From Hofstenia miamia (Eukaryota; Xenacoelomorpha; Acoela; Hofsteniidae): DNA of 64,000 nucleotides. This document shows, piece by piece, positions 46,211 through 57,952 of this stretch. Below the pieces are notes generated by a model, which was not told where the DNA came from, did not search any database, and saw only the letters and a list, made by a program, of their open reading frames with translations. The position numbers were made by a program, and so were the translations under genes. Location of the stretch: NCBI GenBank assembly GCA_900660155.1, contig CABFPE010000180.1, positions 798,640 to 862,639 on the forward strand, given 5' to 3'. Each line of letters begins with the position of its first letter. Position 1 is the stretch's first letter.

Positions 46211-48759
46211 TGAAATGCCTGAGTTACATTTTCAACTGTTGAAAGAGAGAGATAGAATTTAGTTGTGCTAAAAAGATTAGCACAGTCATATTTCAGTAAC
46301 CAACTAAAATAAAGTGTACAATTAACCCATATGTCCCCTAATTAGCAATTTGTATACATTTTGTAATTGAACATAAGATTTAACAGTACAACCATCGGAG
46401 ATCTTTGTTTTATTTATATCATTCCTAAGACATAAAAAATATCAAAAGTCGTGTCATATTTAACAAACTGTTGCAAATAAACCGGACTTCAGGATTCAAT
46501 GATACTACGAAGATAAACATCTTAAGAACATTGTAATTATGAGGAATGACCAACAGTTCAAATACTTAATGCATAATAAATTATTATCTCAGGCAAAATT
46601 GCTTATGATCTATTTGCTTATCTTGTTAGAGGCCCAATTTTTGTAGCATGTTCGCAGAGCAAAGAGAAACTGAAGCTATATTGAGGAGAGGTAAGTGTAA
46701 TTATTTTCTAAATTACAACAGTGAACTGTTCGATTGCTACCATCATTGTTTTTGAGTAGGGTTCTGCCTGCCATTCAGTCCCATACAACTGGGAGTTGGG
46801 AGAAAGTGAGTTTGGGACCAACATAGAAGCTATGACGTGCGACCGAAAAATTCTGAATTAAATTTAATGGGACTAATTAGTCTGTGACGAAAAAATTCGA
46901 ATTCTCTCGGATGAATTCGAACAAGGAATGGTTAATTCTCGGACTTGAACTCAATTCAAATCTGTTTGAAAATATTGTAGAAATAAATTATTATACACTG
47001 AAGTTTCTTTATCAAATGCAAATTAATGCTTTCTAATCCTGAATTATCTTTGAATTTGAAATTGACTCCATATATATTAATACGAGCAATTACAATCTTT
47101 CTAAAATATCCAGAGTTCCACATGAAAATGTGATTTTCTTTCATTTCGATTCCATTTAAAATTTTTTTTCCATATTTCCCATTAATTTCCACATGTTTCC
47201 ATAACTTTTAGTATAAGTTGGTGGTTAAGGACACTAATGGTAACAAAAAATTTCAAATCGGTTGAAACATATACAGTGATTCATGGATAGATGATGTTAC
47301 ACTTAGTAAAATTCTGGTATATTATTGATCACGGACTATAACCATGACTGGTTGCATATCATAACAAAGCTGTTATTAAATTTTTTTCTAATACAGTGCT
47401 TTGCGTTTTTGACGGTCGGGTCGCTATGATGTTTTCTTTTCATCTCTGATATTTTCGCATATTTTACTATGATCATTATAAAAACAAGTATGATGCTATA
47501 TGTAGAATAAATTACACTTAAATCAAAATTCTGCAGAAATTTTATTTATATATTTATGAATTATATTCATTTTTACAAGTGTGTAATGACAGTAAATATT
47601 TGACAAAAAAATATTTTTTCATCATATTGACATAATAAAAATATTAACACGACTTCTTTAAAACTTTGTTATTGTTTTTAAAAATTGCATTTATATTGTA
47701 AAGATTTAGCATCAAATGCCGCATTAATTGAACAATTTCTGGGATTGAGGATATTTGTATTTGAATTTTATTTACTTAATTTTCCACTAAATTTCCATTC
47801 CAAAAAATTAATTCCATTTCCACTACACTTCACCAATCTGGACATTTCCATTTCCACACTGAAAATATTACCCATTTTACTTGTGGGATTAATAAAACCG
47901 AAACTTTTTGACTTGAGAACCTCTTAAATATTAGTACTAGAGTTAATAATTGCAGATGTCTTTGAGTTTAAAACAGGAATATAATAAAGGGAATTCGAAA
48001 AATAAAGTAAATAAGAGAAATATTGATTTGTCTGAAAACTAAAAGGACGTTTGTGTGCCATCAAGAGATAACCTCGTTTCACAAGTTCGACACCACTGCC
48101 ACAATGCACAAAAGGGTCTTGTAACTGCCAAGTGCAATATATATTATCTTACGTGACCAAATCAGTATAAAGAGAAATGATAAGTTAGAAACAATTTTAT
48201 GCAATTAACTACAGCAATTAATCGTGATTCAATTTGTAATATTTATTTTTTAGTACAATTGCGTGATTTCACAAGACGCTTGACAAATTATGCCTGGACT
48301 ACTTATAATATAAGTAGTCCATGAATATGAATGATATTTCCTATGTGCAACAACGTTTTCCTTCGAGTTTACACTTGTAAATATGAATTAACTCTTAGTA
48401 GAGTGTGTATGCAGAGGCACTGATAGAGTGCCCGCCACCAACACGCATCAAAAATCATGGAACTCCACAAACAAATTGCAGAATTAGATTTATAAAATTG
48501 TTTCTTTAAAAAATATAAGTAGTAGGGAATGATTCAAATTTCGAGAAGTGAGCGAACGGTCGACCAAAATTCAGTGACGATTATTATAATACCTTTATCA
48601 AATGTATTTAAAAAAATGAGCATAAACAAAATAGTAATCTCTTATTAATAGAAACATTGATAAAAATAAATTTTATTGTTTAGAAGCAATACCACGGGTC
48701 TTCAGTTTTAGCCATGCGTTAATTAGTTCTAATGTGTTCAGTTGCTTTGGAAGATCTTT
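46211..48759. other. AT-rich intergenic DNA
   Basis: No supported gene. Two patches of TTTCCATTTCCA-like words (47120-47205 and 47760-47860) may be subterminal repeats of a hAT-like element. The right patch ends TTCCACACTG, which reversed is CAGTGTGGAA, but no matching left end or target duplication was found. Confidence 0.45.
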
Positions 48760-50150
48760 CTCAAAAAATGTCAATTAAGTGCTCTAAGTAGTTGTTGCTT
48801 GACGACGTTCTCAGATGGTTTTTCAGTAGACGTAGCTTAATGGATGACCTTTCACTTTGTGCTACAACGAATATCACCGTTACCATAAATGCATATGCCT
48901 TGTATAACTGTGGCAAAGTGGCTTCATTTGACTGACAACAAGCAAGGCATCCTGTACTGTTTTCATTTCATTTTTCAAGTTTAGGTTGACAAGAACCTCA
49001 TATTCTGTTACAGTGTAGAGGCAGAAAAAGAACCTTTGGATTTCTTTATTGAGGAAGGATACATATCAATTAAATGTTGCATATCGGACTCATCTGGTCT
49101 CTCACTCTTAAAAGGTGGAGCAAATACTTGCAAAAGTAATGTCATCTGAAACAAATTATTATATTTCGTTGAGGTCTGTCGTCTAGGCACCGCGATAGTT
49201 TCCTTGGCTGATGAATAGTGATAAATTCAGCTTCTGCGTCAATACCAACACCAGTTCAGACCTTAAGAATTTCAATAGTGGCTTCACAACACTGTAGAGC
49301 TGTGAGGATTTTCAGGGATGGCCATTCCACTTCTTTAATGAAAATCTTGACTTTCGCCAGGACATACTTCATAAAGATCATACATAAAACATTCTTAAAG
49401 CGAAAAGTTTTTGAAAAACAAATATGCTTTATCTCACGTGAATTTGTTATCTGTCAGAGTACATACCATTTAGCAAGTCAGCAATATCATTAAAGCTTTC
49501 CCACATTGCTGTCAACGTTTCAGCGCGATTTGTCCAACGAGTTACAAAAAGTTTTTTTGGAATAGCTGTTTTCCTTCTCTTTCTTTCAATTTTGAAGATA
49601 AAATTGCATGCCTTTTAGTGCTACTAGAAAAAAAATAATAAATTGACAAAGATCAAGAGATGAAACTATTTTGGATGATATGCAAGAATGTTCAACAAAT
49701 TTATTTTTTCTGTAATCTAGACATGGAATATATAGAACATCACATGACAGAAAAGTAGACAATTCTGCTTGCATCCCGTGATGTTTTCCAGAAATTGAGT
49801 TCGTATAATCGTATGAATGAAATGCAAGGCACGATACATTGATGTTAATAACCAAGCATTCCAAAATGGGTTTTGCATGTCCATGTCTGCTTTTGTCTAT
49901 CAATGGTTTCAACTGATTAATCTTTCATAAGGACGCAACCGCTGGTGTACATATACATACCCAACAGCAGTCAAAAGTTGGTATACGCATGAAATACCTT
50001 TTGTTGTGTCTGCCACTATTAATAAGCAAGGAGCACAATTAACTTTCTCTAGAATTAGTTGATGGATCTTTTTGCCGAGAATTGATATGAACTCGTTCTG
50101 TGAAGAACTTGACAAATGAGATCCATGATATGGGCGTTCATTTTTGTTTT
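48760..50150 (-). pseudogene. hAT-superfamily transposase (ZMYM1/DUF4371-like), decayed
   Basis: Pieces in minus-strand order match hAT transposases of the ZMYM1-like group. They are SSSSQNEFISILGKKI ... CAPCLLIVADTTKGIS (49990-50115; usual form S-x-x-I-Q-N-E-[IF]-I-x-[IL] ... Y-F-S-[IV]-[IL]-A-D-E-T-x-D-[IV]-S), then SISGKHHGMQAEL ... VLYIPCLDYRKN ... FIIFFLVALKG (49600-49830; usual G-x-x-x-G-x-x-x-L ... P-C-x-x-H-x-L-N). Next are PKKLFVTRWTNRAETLTAMW (49500-49570; usual L-S-x-T-R-W-x-x-R) and finally VAQSERSSIKLRLLKNHLRT (about 48800-48870), the dimerisation domain. Frame changes and stops separate the pieces, so the gene is dead. Terminal inverted repeats were not found. Confidence 0.75.
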
Positions 50151-52279
50151 CAGTCCAGCGTTTTAATTATCAACAATGTTTTGAGAGCAACGTCGGATTC
50201 AGTGTTACGACCGATAAATACGAGACACTGCAATGTAAGTGTAATATCACAAAATCAGAACAATTTAGGAAAATCGCTAAAAATACTTTTTTCTATGACT
50301 GCTCAAGAAAATATATGGGCGAATAAAATGCAAATTGCCCCAAAATCTAGCAAACATTTCCTTTTAAGAAAGGCAGCACTACAATGCCTTCAATTTGATA
50401 CTTTCTTGATTTATGTTGTCATAAGAGTTTGCAATATCGAATATCCTATGTATTGATTCTGTAGTGAAACCGGATTTTGATAGTGATTTATAGGACGTAG
50501 GTTATTACTGACCAGGAAAAACTTAACCGCTAAAAAAACTCCGAATTCCACTTATGTCTAAGCTACCTAAAATGGTTTTAGACTCGAGCTTTTAACAATA
50601 TATCAAAAGCGCGATGAAAAAGAATAATAAAACCCGAATTGGTTCACTATTATTTTAAAAGTTAAACTGTCAACCCGACTTTGTCAATGTATTTCAATAT
50701 CTGACAAATTACTTAAGTGCTTTAGTAAGTTTGATTTTAAAACACTTCTTATCAAACTCTGTCCGCAACAAATGACTTCTTAACTACTTCTGAATGAATC
50801 TAACACACCTGTTCGTTGTTTTGTATTAATTTTAATATACAAAAGTGTCAACCAGTTTCTATTACAAAGCAAACTAATTTCTCTTAACGAAATGAATCAA
50901 GCAACTAATAAGTACGCGAAATTATTTCAAGTCTTTGTAAATTCACTTTTTTAGAAAGTTTCTATTGTTACAAACAACAATAACGCGTTTTAATTCAGTG
51001 TTTCTCTCACACTAAACGATTCCTTTACTAACTATGTGGGAAAACAGTTTTCTTAAGTCAAAGCACACCGCGAGCTACTTTAAACAATGTGTTTATAGTC
51101 TTAATTGAACGACTGTAAGCAGAATATTGCGATTTGTTTTTAACTGTCGTTATAAAACTACTTTTGAGTTCCTATAATCGAGTCAATGTATTAAGTCAAA
51201 CTCGTCTAGTGTTTTCTCACAAAACTTTCTTAATGGCGGAAACAAAAGATAATTTTTACTTTACACAACTACTTAACGTCTCTCTGAAAACCTTCCTAGT
51301 TTTCTCTTAAATTTTATTGAACAGTTTACTCTATTAAAAGTAAATTAGAATCACAATACAAGATAACAGCAAACTTATTTATTTTACAAAAATAAGAATA
51401 ATTATACAAATACCAATAACAATTCGAATCACTTAATTCACTGGCTAAAATTAAAGCCCAATGAAACTTCCAAAGTTAAAGAATTCTAGTTCCTAAGTCA
51501 AAAGGATACCTGATAGAAGTAACTAAGACTATCAGTAATTAATTTAATTATACTTTTGTACAAAACACAATTATTATCTTTTTAATTTTTTATAAAACAA
51601 TTGTGCAGTTTTTGATATTACGTTCATCTGCAAAGCGGTTTGGCAATATCAAAAAGACGAAACCGCTATAGCTAATTAGATGACGTTGCGTAATCAAAAG
51701 CAGACGATGAATGAATTAATGAATTGTAAACAAATTTGAATCTACGAACAGGTACATGCCGAGTGTTTAATTGCTTGTGCAATATGATTATAAATAGCGT
51801 GAAATGGATTTAATTCGTGATGAATTTACTGTTTGATTTCTTTTATTGTATTATCAGGTTTGATTATATGTGACAACAGATAGCTAAACGTCTGAGCGTA
51901 CGAGTAGTCTGTTGGTGGTCCCCAGATTTGATTAAAGAGATTCTTGGAGCGGTCTCACACTCAGCTGGTAGCTGGGACTTGTTTGTGTGCTCTTAGGTTA
52001 GGTTTAAGAGTAGGGATTTTTATTTGTTGTAGCTTTCCAATCGATCAATTTGCTATAATAAAATATGTCATCAAATAGCTGGACAGCTACCGTTAGGCTA
52101 ACCCTTTTTAAATCCAAATTGCTAAGGTATTATAATAAACTTTATTGCACATACGAGGTGCCTACGAGCCCAAACTGTATTATATATTGTTTATTATACT
52201 TACTATTTTAGATAGTGTTATATGTGATCTTCAATTAGGACTGTTAAACTTTCAGTTTCCTCTGACCATATTGATTGTT
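50151..52279. other. AT-rich intergenic DNA
   Basis: No gene recognised. The plus-strand frame at 50100-50456 partly overlies the hAT fossil antisense and has no motif. Confidence 0.5.
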
Positions 52280-52635
52280 CTATCTATTACCAGATTTGAA
52301 AATCCTGCCGCATGGGTAGATCTTTGGATGAACATACCTTTAGGCAATTTTGAAAATTTCCATTAAAGCTTATTGCTGTGGCAGAGGTTGCTGAAAAGGA
52401 TAACAACTTTTCTTTGAAAATGACGAATTTTTTAAAAAAATTTAAATTCTTTTCGGACCTAGTGTTGAGACCATGGAGCCAACAAAGAACTTTGACTGTT
52501 TCTTGATAAGTGCAAAATTATTTCAAAACCATTGAGGCGTGCCGTGCACAAAGCGTCAAAGTTCGCAGTGCCAAAGGTATGGAATAGGAAACTCTCCTGT
52601 CATGTTGTGCTTTCAGATTGAGCACACCATTAATA
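52280..52635 (+). repeat. Dispersed repeat P, copy d
   Basis: This is the longest uninterrupted copy. It aligns with 3185-3625 (+) and in reverse with 43155-43350 and 9655-9950. It runs straight into a LINE tail at about 52636, an arrangement repeated in reverse at 42540-43350, so P plus this LINE tail may be one composite mobile unit. Confidence 0.6.
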
Positions 52636-52945
52636 GTTTTTGAGCTATTAGAGTTTAAAAAAAAATTTTATAGGATCATGAAAATTTTTTAAAAATCCCT
52701 GGGGTGTTTAAGAATAAATAATTTTATTTGCTACAATAAACCTTATTGTGTATGCATCAACAATGTACAGTTAATTTAAGTTATTGGGAAAATGCATTTA
52801 CGACAACTACATGCAATTTATGGAATCAAATGCACAACGTGCTCAAAAAATAACTAAATTTAAAAATTAAAGACTTTAAGAGAAAATCTGCTTGATGATA
52901 AAAAATTTAATAAGTGAGAAAGTTTTAATTTTATTTATTATTATA
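52636..52945 (+). pseudogene. LINE C 3' end fragment
   Basis: Close match to the reverse complement of 42540-42850, ending at ATTTTATTTATTATTA. The frames contain GKCIYDNYMQFMESN and the equivalent TTTTCNLWNQMHN tail, related to LINE B's C-terminus. It holds no catalytic domain. Confidence 0.6.
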
Positions 52946-53062
52946 AGCCAACACGCGCTGTTCATCCCAGCCTACACCATCCCCTCTTCCAATGAACAAG
53001 GTAAACTTTTGGAACGTATTGTTTATATTTGTATTGCTACTTAAAATTGTAAAACTTTATTA

Positions 53063-53438
53063 TACAGTATGTCCCATAAGTCAGATGTTAAGAGATGAAT
53101 TTATTTTGTGTTCTTCAAGACAGATATTATTATCATGACATTTCCAACAAGATGGTGCTTCAGCACATACCGCCATAGCAACTCGTAATATCTTAACAGG
53201 TACCTTTCAGGATCGATGGGTTGGCAAATTTCGACCGATTCCTTGGCCAGAACGTAGTCCTGACTTCTCGTCCTGTGATAACGCGTTATGGGGTCTGCTA
53301 AAGCCTAGAATCGTAGCAAGGCGTTATTCAAGACGAAGTTATGCAATTAAAACTCTCCGAAAAATCAATGACAGAACGTTCATACGAATGCGATTGTGTA
53401 TTGAACTAGGAGGCCTTCAAGTTGATCCTTATGATTAA
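53063..53438 (+). pseudogene. DDE transposase C-terminal fragment (mariner/IS630-like)
   Basis: An open stretch at 53139-53438 encodes 99 residues and ends in a natural-looking stop. It begins HFQQDGASAHTAIATRNIL and continues FQDRWVGKFRPIPWPERSPD and FSSCDNALWGLLKPRI. This matches IS630/Tc1/mariner-group transposases of invertebrates (Q-Q-D-G-A-P-x-H ... W-I-G-R-x-G-P-I-x-W-P-x-R-S-P-D-L-[TS]-x-x-D-x-x-L-W-G-x-L-K), with the second Asp in QQD and the third in CDNALWG. Upstream, TACAGTATGTCCCATAAGTC (53063-53082) looks like a terminal repeat of this group. If so, the N-terminal two thirds were lost by internal deletion. No right-hand repeat was found. Confidence 0.75.
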
Positions 53439-53677
53439 ATTTTTACATGTTCCTTAGAATAATTGTTAGAAATTACGTAATCGTTTTTTCTTTACCTTGT
53501 TTTCTTTTTATAGAAGTAGTTGTAAATTATGGAGTAGACTGTATACACATGAGACAACCACACACACATGCAACCAAACTGTATTACAAAAACAACTATG
53601 AAATATCAGTAAAATTTTGTAAATCATTTCTTACTTTCATTTATGACTACTTTTTTAATCATTTAATTATCTTAGCA

Positions 53678-53704
53678 GGAGATATAGAATTAAATCCTAG
53701 CCCT
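53678..53704 (+). other. Degenerate 2A-like motif (GDIELNPSP) in LINE A
   Basis: Residues 78-86 of the first LINE A frame read GDIELNPSP, preceded by the hydrophobic HLIILA. The 2A consensus is D-x-E-x-N-P-G-P, where ribosome skipping occurs between Gly and Pro. 2A-like sequences at this position are known from several non-LTR retrotransposons. Here Gly is Ser, so skipping would be expected to fail in this copy. Confidence 0.6.
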
Positions 53705-55805
53705 ATTTTAGATGAATGTAATCTTGAGAATTTGCAGAATCATTATAAAAATAATTTTAAATATATTTATCTAAACGCCAGAAGTCTGAATTCAAATAGA
53801 AATCATTTTCTTAAAACTGCATCTCAATTTGGCTCAAATTCAATTTTTTCTATTACAGAAACTTGGTTAAACAATGATATCAATCCAAATTTGTTCAATC
53901 CAGACCTCGAAAATTTAAATGTTTTTGTTAAAAAAAGGGATAGTGAGGTGGTGGCCTCATGCTAATTGTACCAAAAGTTTTAAATCCAATACGTAAGAAA
54001 GAATTTGAATCAGATCATTCTGTTTTTGAATCATTATGGATCGAAATTAAATCACCTACAAATTCTTCAGAAAATGAATTAATTAATGTTACTTATAATC
54101 CAAATATGAACTTTCTTGTAGAGTATATAAAGTATAAATGCAATGAAATTTCAGATATTCCCAGCAATAATTACTCACTAAACATAGTAGGTGACTAAAA
54201 CATCAACTATTTCAATTTTTATGAAAAAATCATTGAAAGAAGTATGCGCTATTTATAATTTAAAAATAATCAACACTCAAACTCCCACTCGAAAAACGAC
54301 ATTAATTGATTATTTTTTATCCAATTCGGAAACTATATATAAGACTTATATCCTTGAATCCTTCAGTGATCACGCACTCTGTATTTATAAATTTCAAGTT
54401 AAGCTTCGTAAATTTAAAAAGATTTTATTCGTGATCTCTTATAAAGATCAGATGAGATCATGGTAAATTTACTTAAAAATGTTACATTCGACTATATTTT
54501 TACTCTAAATTCTGGTTCCCACATGCTAAATTAAATCGCGGCACGGATCAATCAATCCCTAAACAAAGTACCACCGCTAAAACCCGCCGAGTAATCAACA
54601 AATCACGACGATTTAATTTAAGCACTACTGATAATCAAGCAACTAAGAATACAGTGAACATAAGGCAAAAACTCTTTGATCTAGCTAAAGCTAATCCGAC
54701 TGAAATAAATTTGACTAATCTGCGAAAGATCAAAGAAATTAGTTAAAGACTTACGCGCTAAAAATTCAGTTTTAAAACAACGTCAATTTTTTGAAAATTT
54801 AAATTCTTCTAAACAAAAGTGGAAATTTCTAAACCATTTCATTGGAAAATCAAATGGGCTTAATAGTAACATTTCAGAAATTAATGTTGACAATAAAATA
54901 TTTACCGATAAAAAAAGGATACTAAATCATTTAAATCAGACATATAAAGAATTAGGTAACTTCAATTTTCCTAAAACTCTATCAGAACTTAGGTAATCAA
55001 ATTGTAAATCAAAGTTTCATTTAGCTGTCTAACTTAAGAGAATTAGAAACTATTGTACAAAATTTTGACGTTAGTAAATCTTCAGGTTCCACTCACTTAC
55101 CTTACTTTATTATAAATAAATACTTTCATATATTTGGCAAACGTCTATCATTTGCATTTAATCAATGAATAGTTGAAAACGAATTTCCGAAGATAATGAA
55201 AAAGTCAGACATAACACTTTTGTATAAAAATGGAGATCCCCTCATTGCTAAAAATTATAGGCTAATCTCAATAACGCACCATTTTAGTAAATTATTCGGA
55301 AAATTATTGCACATTCAAATCAACAAATACCTTGCATCTGAGAATATCCTATAATCTAAACAATATGTTTCCGCGCTAAGCGTATTACAAGTGATGCAAT
55401 TATTTCAATTACTGAAAAAATATCCTCAAATAAATTTCAGAATAAATTCAGTTGCATAGCACTTCTAGACTTAAGCAAAGTTTTTAATTAAATGAATTTT
55501 GAAATTTTGACGATTAAACTTGAAAATTACTGATTTCAACAAAATTCAATTAAGTTACTTATGAGTTTTTCCAAAAATAGAAAACAACGTGTTTTAATAA
55601 ATTATATGAAATCTGATTATATTAAAACTGATCGAGGAGTGCCTCAAGGCACAGTACTAGGGTCAATTATATTTGCAATATATGTAAATGACATAATTAA
55701 GCATGTAAACCATAGTGAAATATATCAATTTGCTGATGATACTTGCCTCATAAATACAGATAATGATGCATTTAAGGCCACAAAAAAATTTACAAAGTGA
55801 TATTG

Positions 55806-56864
55806 AAAATCTTTCTAGGTATTTTTCATCCAATCAATTAAAAATTAATATTGAAAATATCATCCCCTAATTCTGTAAAAGAAATAACAAAAAAGATCGA
55901 ATTAATTGCTAACAGTGTTCCAATAAAACAATCTGATCATGTTACATATCTAGGTGTCGATATTGACAAAGATTTAAAATTCGATAAATTTCTCCAAACA
56001 AAATTACAAAAATTGCTTCTGGCATTAGATAATTATACCACCTCAGAAATTTTGGACCAGATTATCACGTTCAATTATTACATGTCTTTTGTTTATCGCA
56101 ATTACATTATTATTCATCTTTATCTATAAATTTTAATACAAAAAGCCGCTATTTATTATCAAAAACTTTTAATTGGTCACTAAAAACATTAAATTTTGCA
56201 ATTAAGCATGATCATGTTAGTGAATACAGACGAAAGTATAATATATTATCCATGCAGCTTCAATTTTATTTAAGTATAAATATGGCCGACAATCAATTTC
56301 TTTTCTTGATAATTACTTAAAAGTAATTCTTCGANAAAATCTTTCTAGGTATTTTTCATCCAATCAATTAAAAATTAATATTGAAAATATCATCCCCTAA
56401 TTCTGTAAAAGAAATAACAAAAAAGATCGAATTAATTGCTAACAGTGTTCCAATAAAACAATCTGATCATGTTACATATCTAGGTGTCGATATTGACAAA
56501 GATTTAAAATTCGATAAATTTCTCCAAACAAAATTACAAAAATTGCTTCTGGCATTAGATAATTATACCACCTCAGAAATTTTGGACCAGATTATCACGT
56601 TCAATTATTACATGTCTTTTGTTTATCGCAATTACATTATTATTCATCTTTATCTATAAATTTTAATACAAAAAGCCGCTATTTATTATCAAAAACTTTT
56701 AATTGGTCACTAAAAACATTAAATTTTGCAATTAAGCATGATCATGTTAGTGAATACAGACGAAAGTATAATATATTATCCATGCAGCTTCAATTTTATT
56801 TAAGTATAAATATGGCCGACAATCAATTTCTTTTCTTGATAATTACTTAAAAGTAATTCTTCGA
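55806..56864 (+). repeat. 529-bp direct duplication across a single N within LINE A
   Basis: Bases 55806-56334 recur unchanged by eye at 56336-56864 with an N between. The same duplication appears in the mirrored arm at 62718-63776, but with its N (63247) displaced by nine bases relative to the mirror position. It is almost certainly an overlap left unmerged when the contig was joined or filled. Confidence 0.85.
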
Positions 56865-57079
56865 TCACATAAGTTTATTTGTAGTAGTATTTCCCATCCT
56901 AGTTTTCACCGAGCAGCCTCTAATATTTGGAATGATTTAGAAAATGACATAAGAATAGAAAAAATTTCAAAAAATTTAGAAAAAAATTAAAAATCGTACT
57001 TTTACACCGACAAAATACAATCGGAGACACAAACATGCTAAACACATTTACTGGTTTTTTACAGTGAGCTCACCACACA

Positions 57080-57107
57080 CATAGACACACACACACACAC
57101 ACACATT
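57080..57107. repeat. (CA)n microsatellite in LINE A 3' UTR
   Basis: A CACACA run with an ATAGA interruption. Its GT counterpart lies at about 62484-62512 in the mirrored arm. Confidence 0.9.
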
Positions 57108-57182
57108 TATTCTATATATATTTTATTATTATTTTGTAAATACATGTATTTGTAGTTTGTAGCTTTTTAATGTCATTTATTT

Positions 57183-57201
57183 ACAGCAATAAATTTGCTG
57201 T
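57183..57201 (+). terminator. 3'-terminal hairpin of LINE A with AATAAA spanning stem and loop
   Basis: ACAGCAA (57183-57189) and TTGCTGT (57195-57201) form a perfect 7-bp stem around a TAAAT loop. AATAAA is formed by the last stem bases and the loop. It lies nine bases from the LINE end, so it may serve as polyadenylation signal, reverse-transcriptase recognition structure, or both. Confidence 0.5.
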
Positions 57202-57210
57202 GACTCTAAT

Positions 57211-57952
57211 ATTTTAAAATTTTTATTCTAATCTTCATACATTTAGCTTAATGTGTACTAATAAGTGCATATTTATAAGTTTGCCATAACTTACAAATGT
57301 TTTACTAAAGCTCTGAACTATATTTAAAAATCTATACATTACCAATATTCTGTGATGATTTGGTATTTACATTACATAGATATCAAATTCACTTTTCAAG
57401 AATTTTTCAAAATCATTTTTCATATTTGTATTTCAGACAAGAACACGTCTGTGAAATCTCGAAAGCAAAAATAAAACATTTCAGCACACTGAATCTAAAA
57501 GAAATGAAGTAAAGAACTATAGCTTAAACTAAAACGGAAAATTGAGAACCTTGTTAATTAAAGTTATTCTGAAACTCAAAATCCAGCCTTCCATTTCATG
57601 AGGAAATACTTACTAGATCATAAGAAAGAAAAATTTAAACATATTTTGACATACTTTTTTCCTGAGGATATAAAAGTAAATAAATCATTTTTACACTGTT
57701 TCCAATCTACTGCCACTGTTATTTGAGAAGTTTAAAGACACGAAATGACATATTTTGCTGTTAGCATCCTAAAAGCATATTTTGTTCAATATCACAGATT
57801 TTTGTTAAATTATTCAGTTGTTGTATGCAAAGTTTCTTACGTTTACATTATATTATTTAAAGCTTTATTAAACATTTGTAGCTTTTGTACAATCATATAA
57901 ATATGCACTAATTGTACAAATTAAGCTATAGCATAAGCTAAACTTTTAAAAT
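57211..57952. mobile_element. Unit F, copy 2
   Basis: Reverse complement of 61639-62380 and close match to the reverse of 41775-42539, bounded by ATTTTAAAAT at the LINE A side and ATTTTAAAAG (reversed) at the LINE B side. LINE A's tail is on its left and LINE B's tail, facing it, on its right. Confidence 0.55.

Larger units (their letters stand above)
53447..57210 (+). mobile_element. LINE A, near full-length span but broken
   Basis: Parts in order are: an N-terminal frame (53447-53965) with a 2A-like motif and the endonuclease start YIYLNARSLNSN and ITETWLNN; further endonuclease blocks (53959-54198); PTRKTTLIDYFLSN (about 54283-54330); a basic linker; reverse transcriptase blocks NYRLISITHHFSKLFGKLL (55255-55310) and RGVPQGTVLGSIIFAIYVND (55633-55692); the catalytic FADDT (55729-55743); and the C-terminal HRAASNIWNDLEND tail (about 56910-56950). 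A CA-repeat-bearing 3' UTR ends at 57210 with a hairpin. This is CR1/L2-like architecture. Frame changes and stops break the ORF in several places, and a 529-bp assembly duplication (N at 56335) sits inside it. The right palindrome arm (62381-64000) repeats its 3' half. Confidence 0.85.

Noticed and set aside
47273-47859. hAT-like element ending CAGTGTGGAA near 47859
   Set aside because: No matching left terminus or 8-bp flank duplication could be found.
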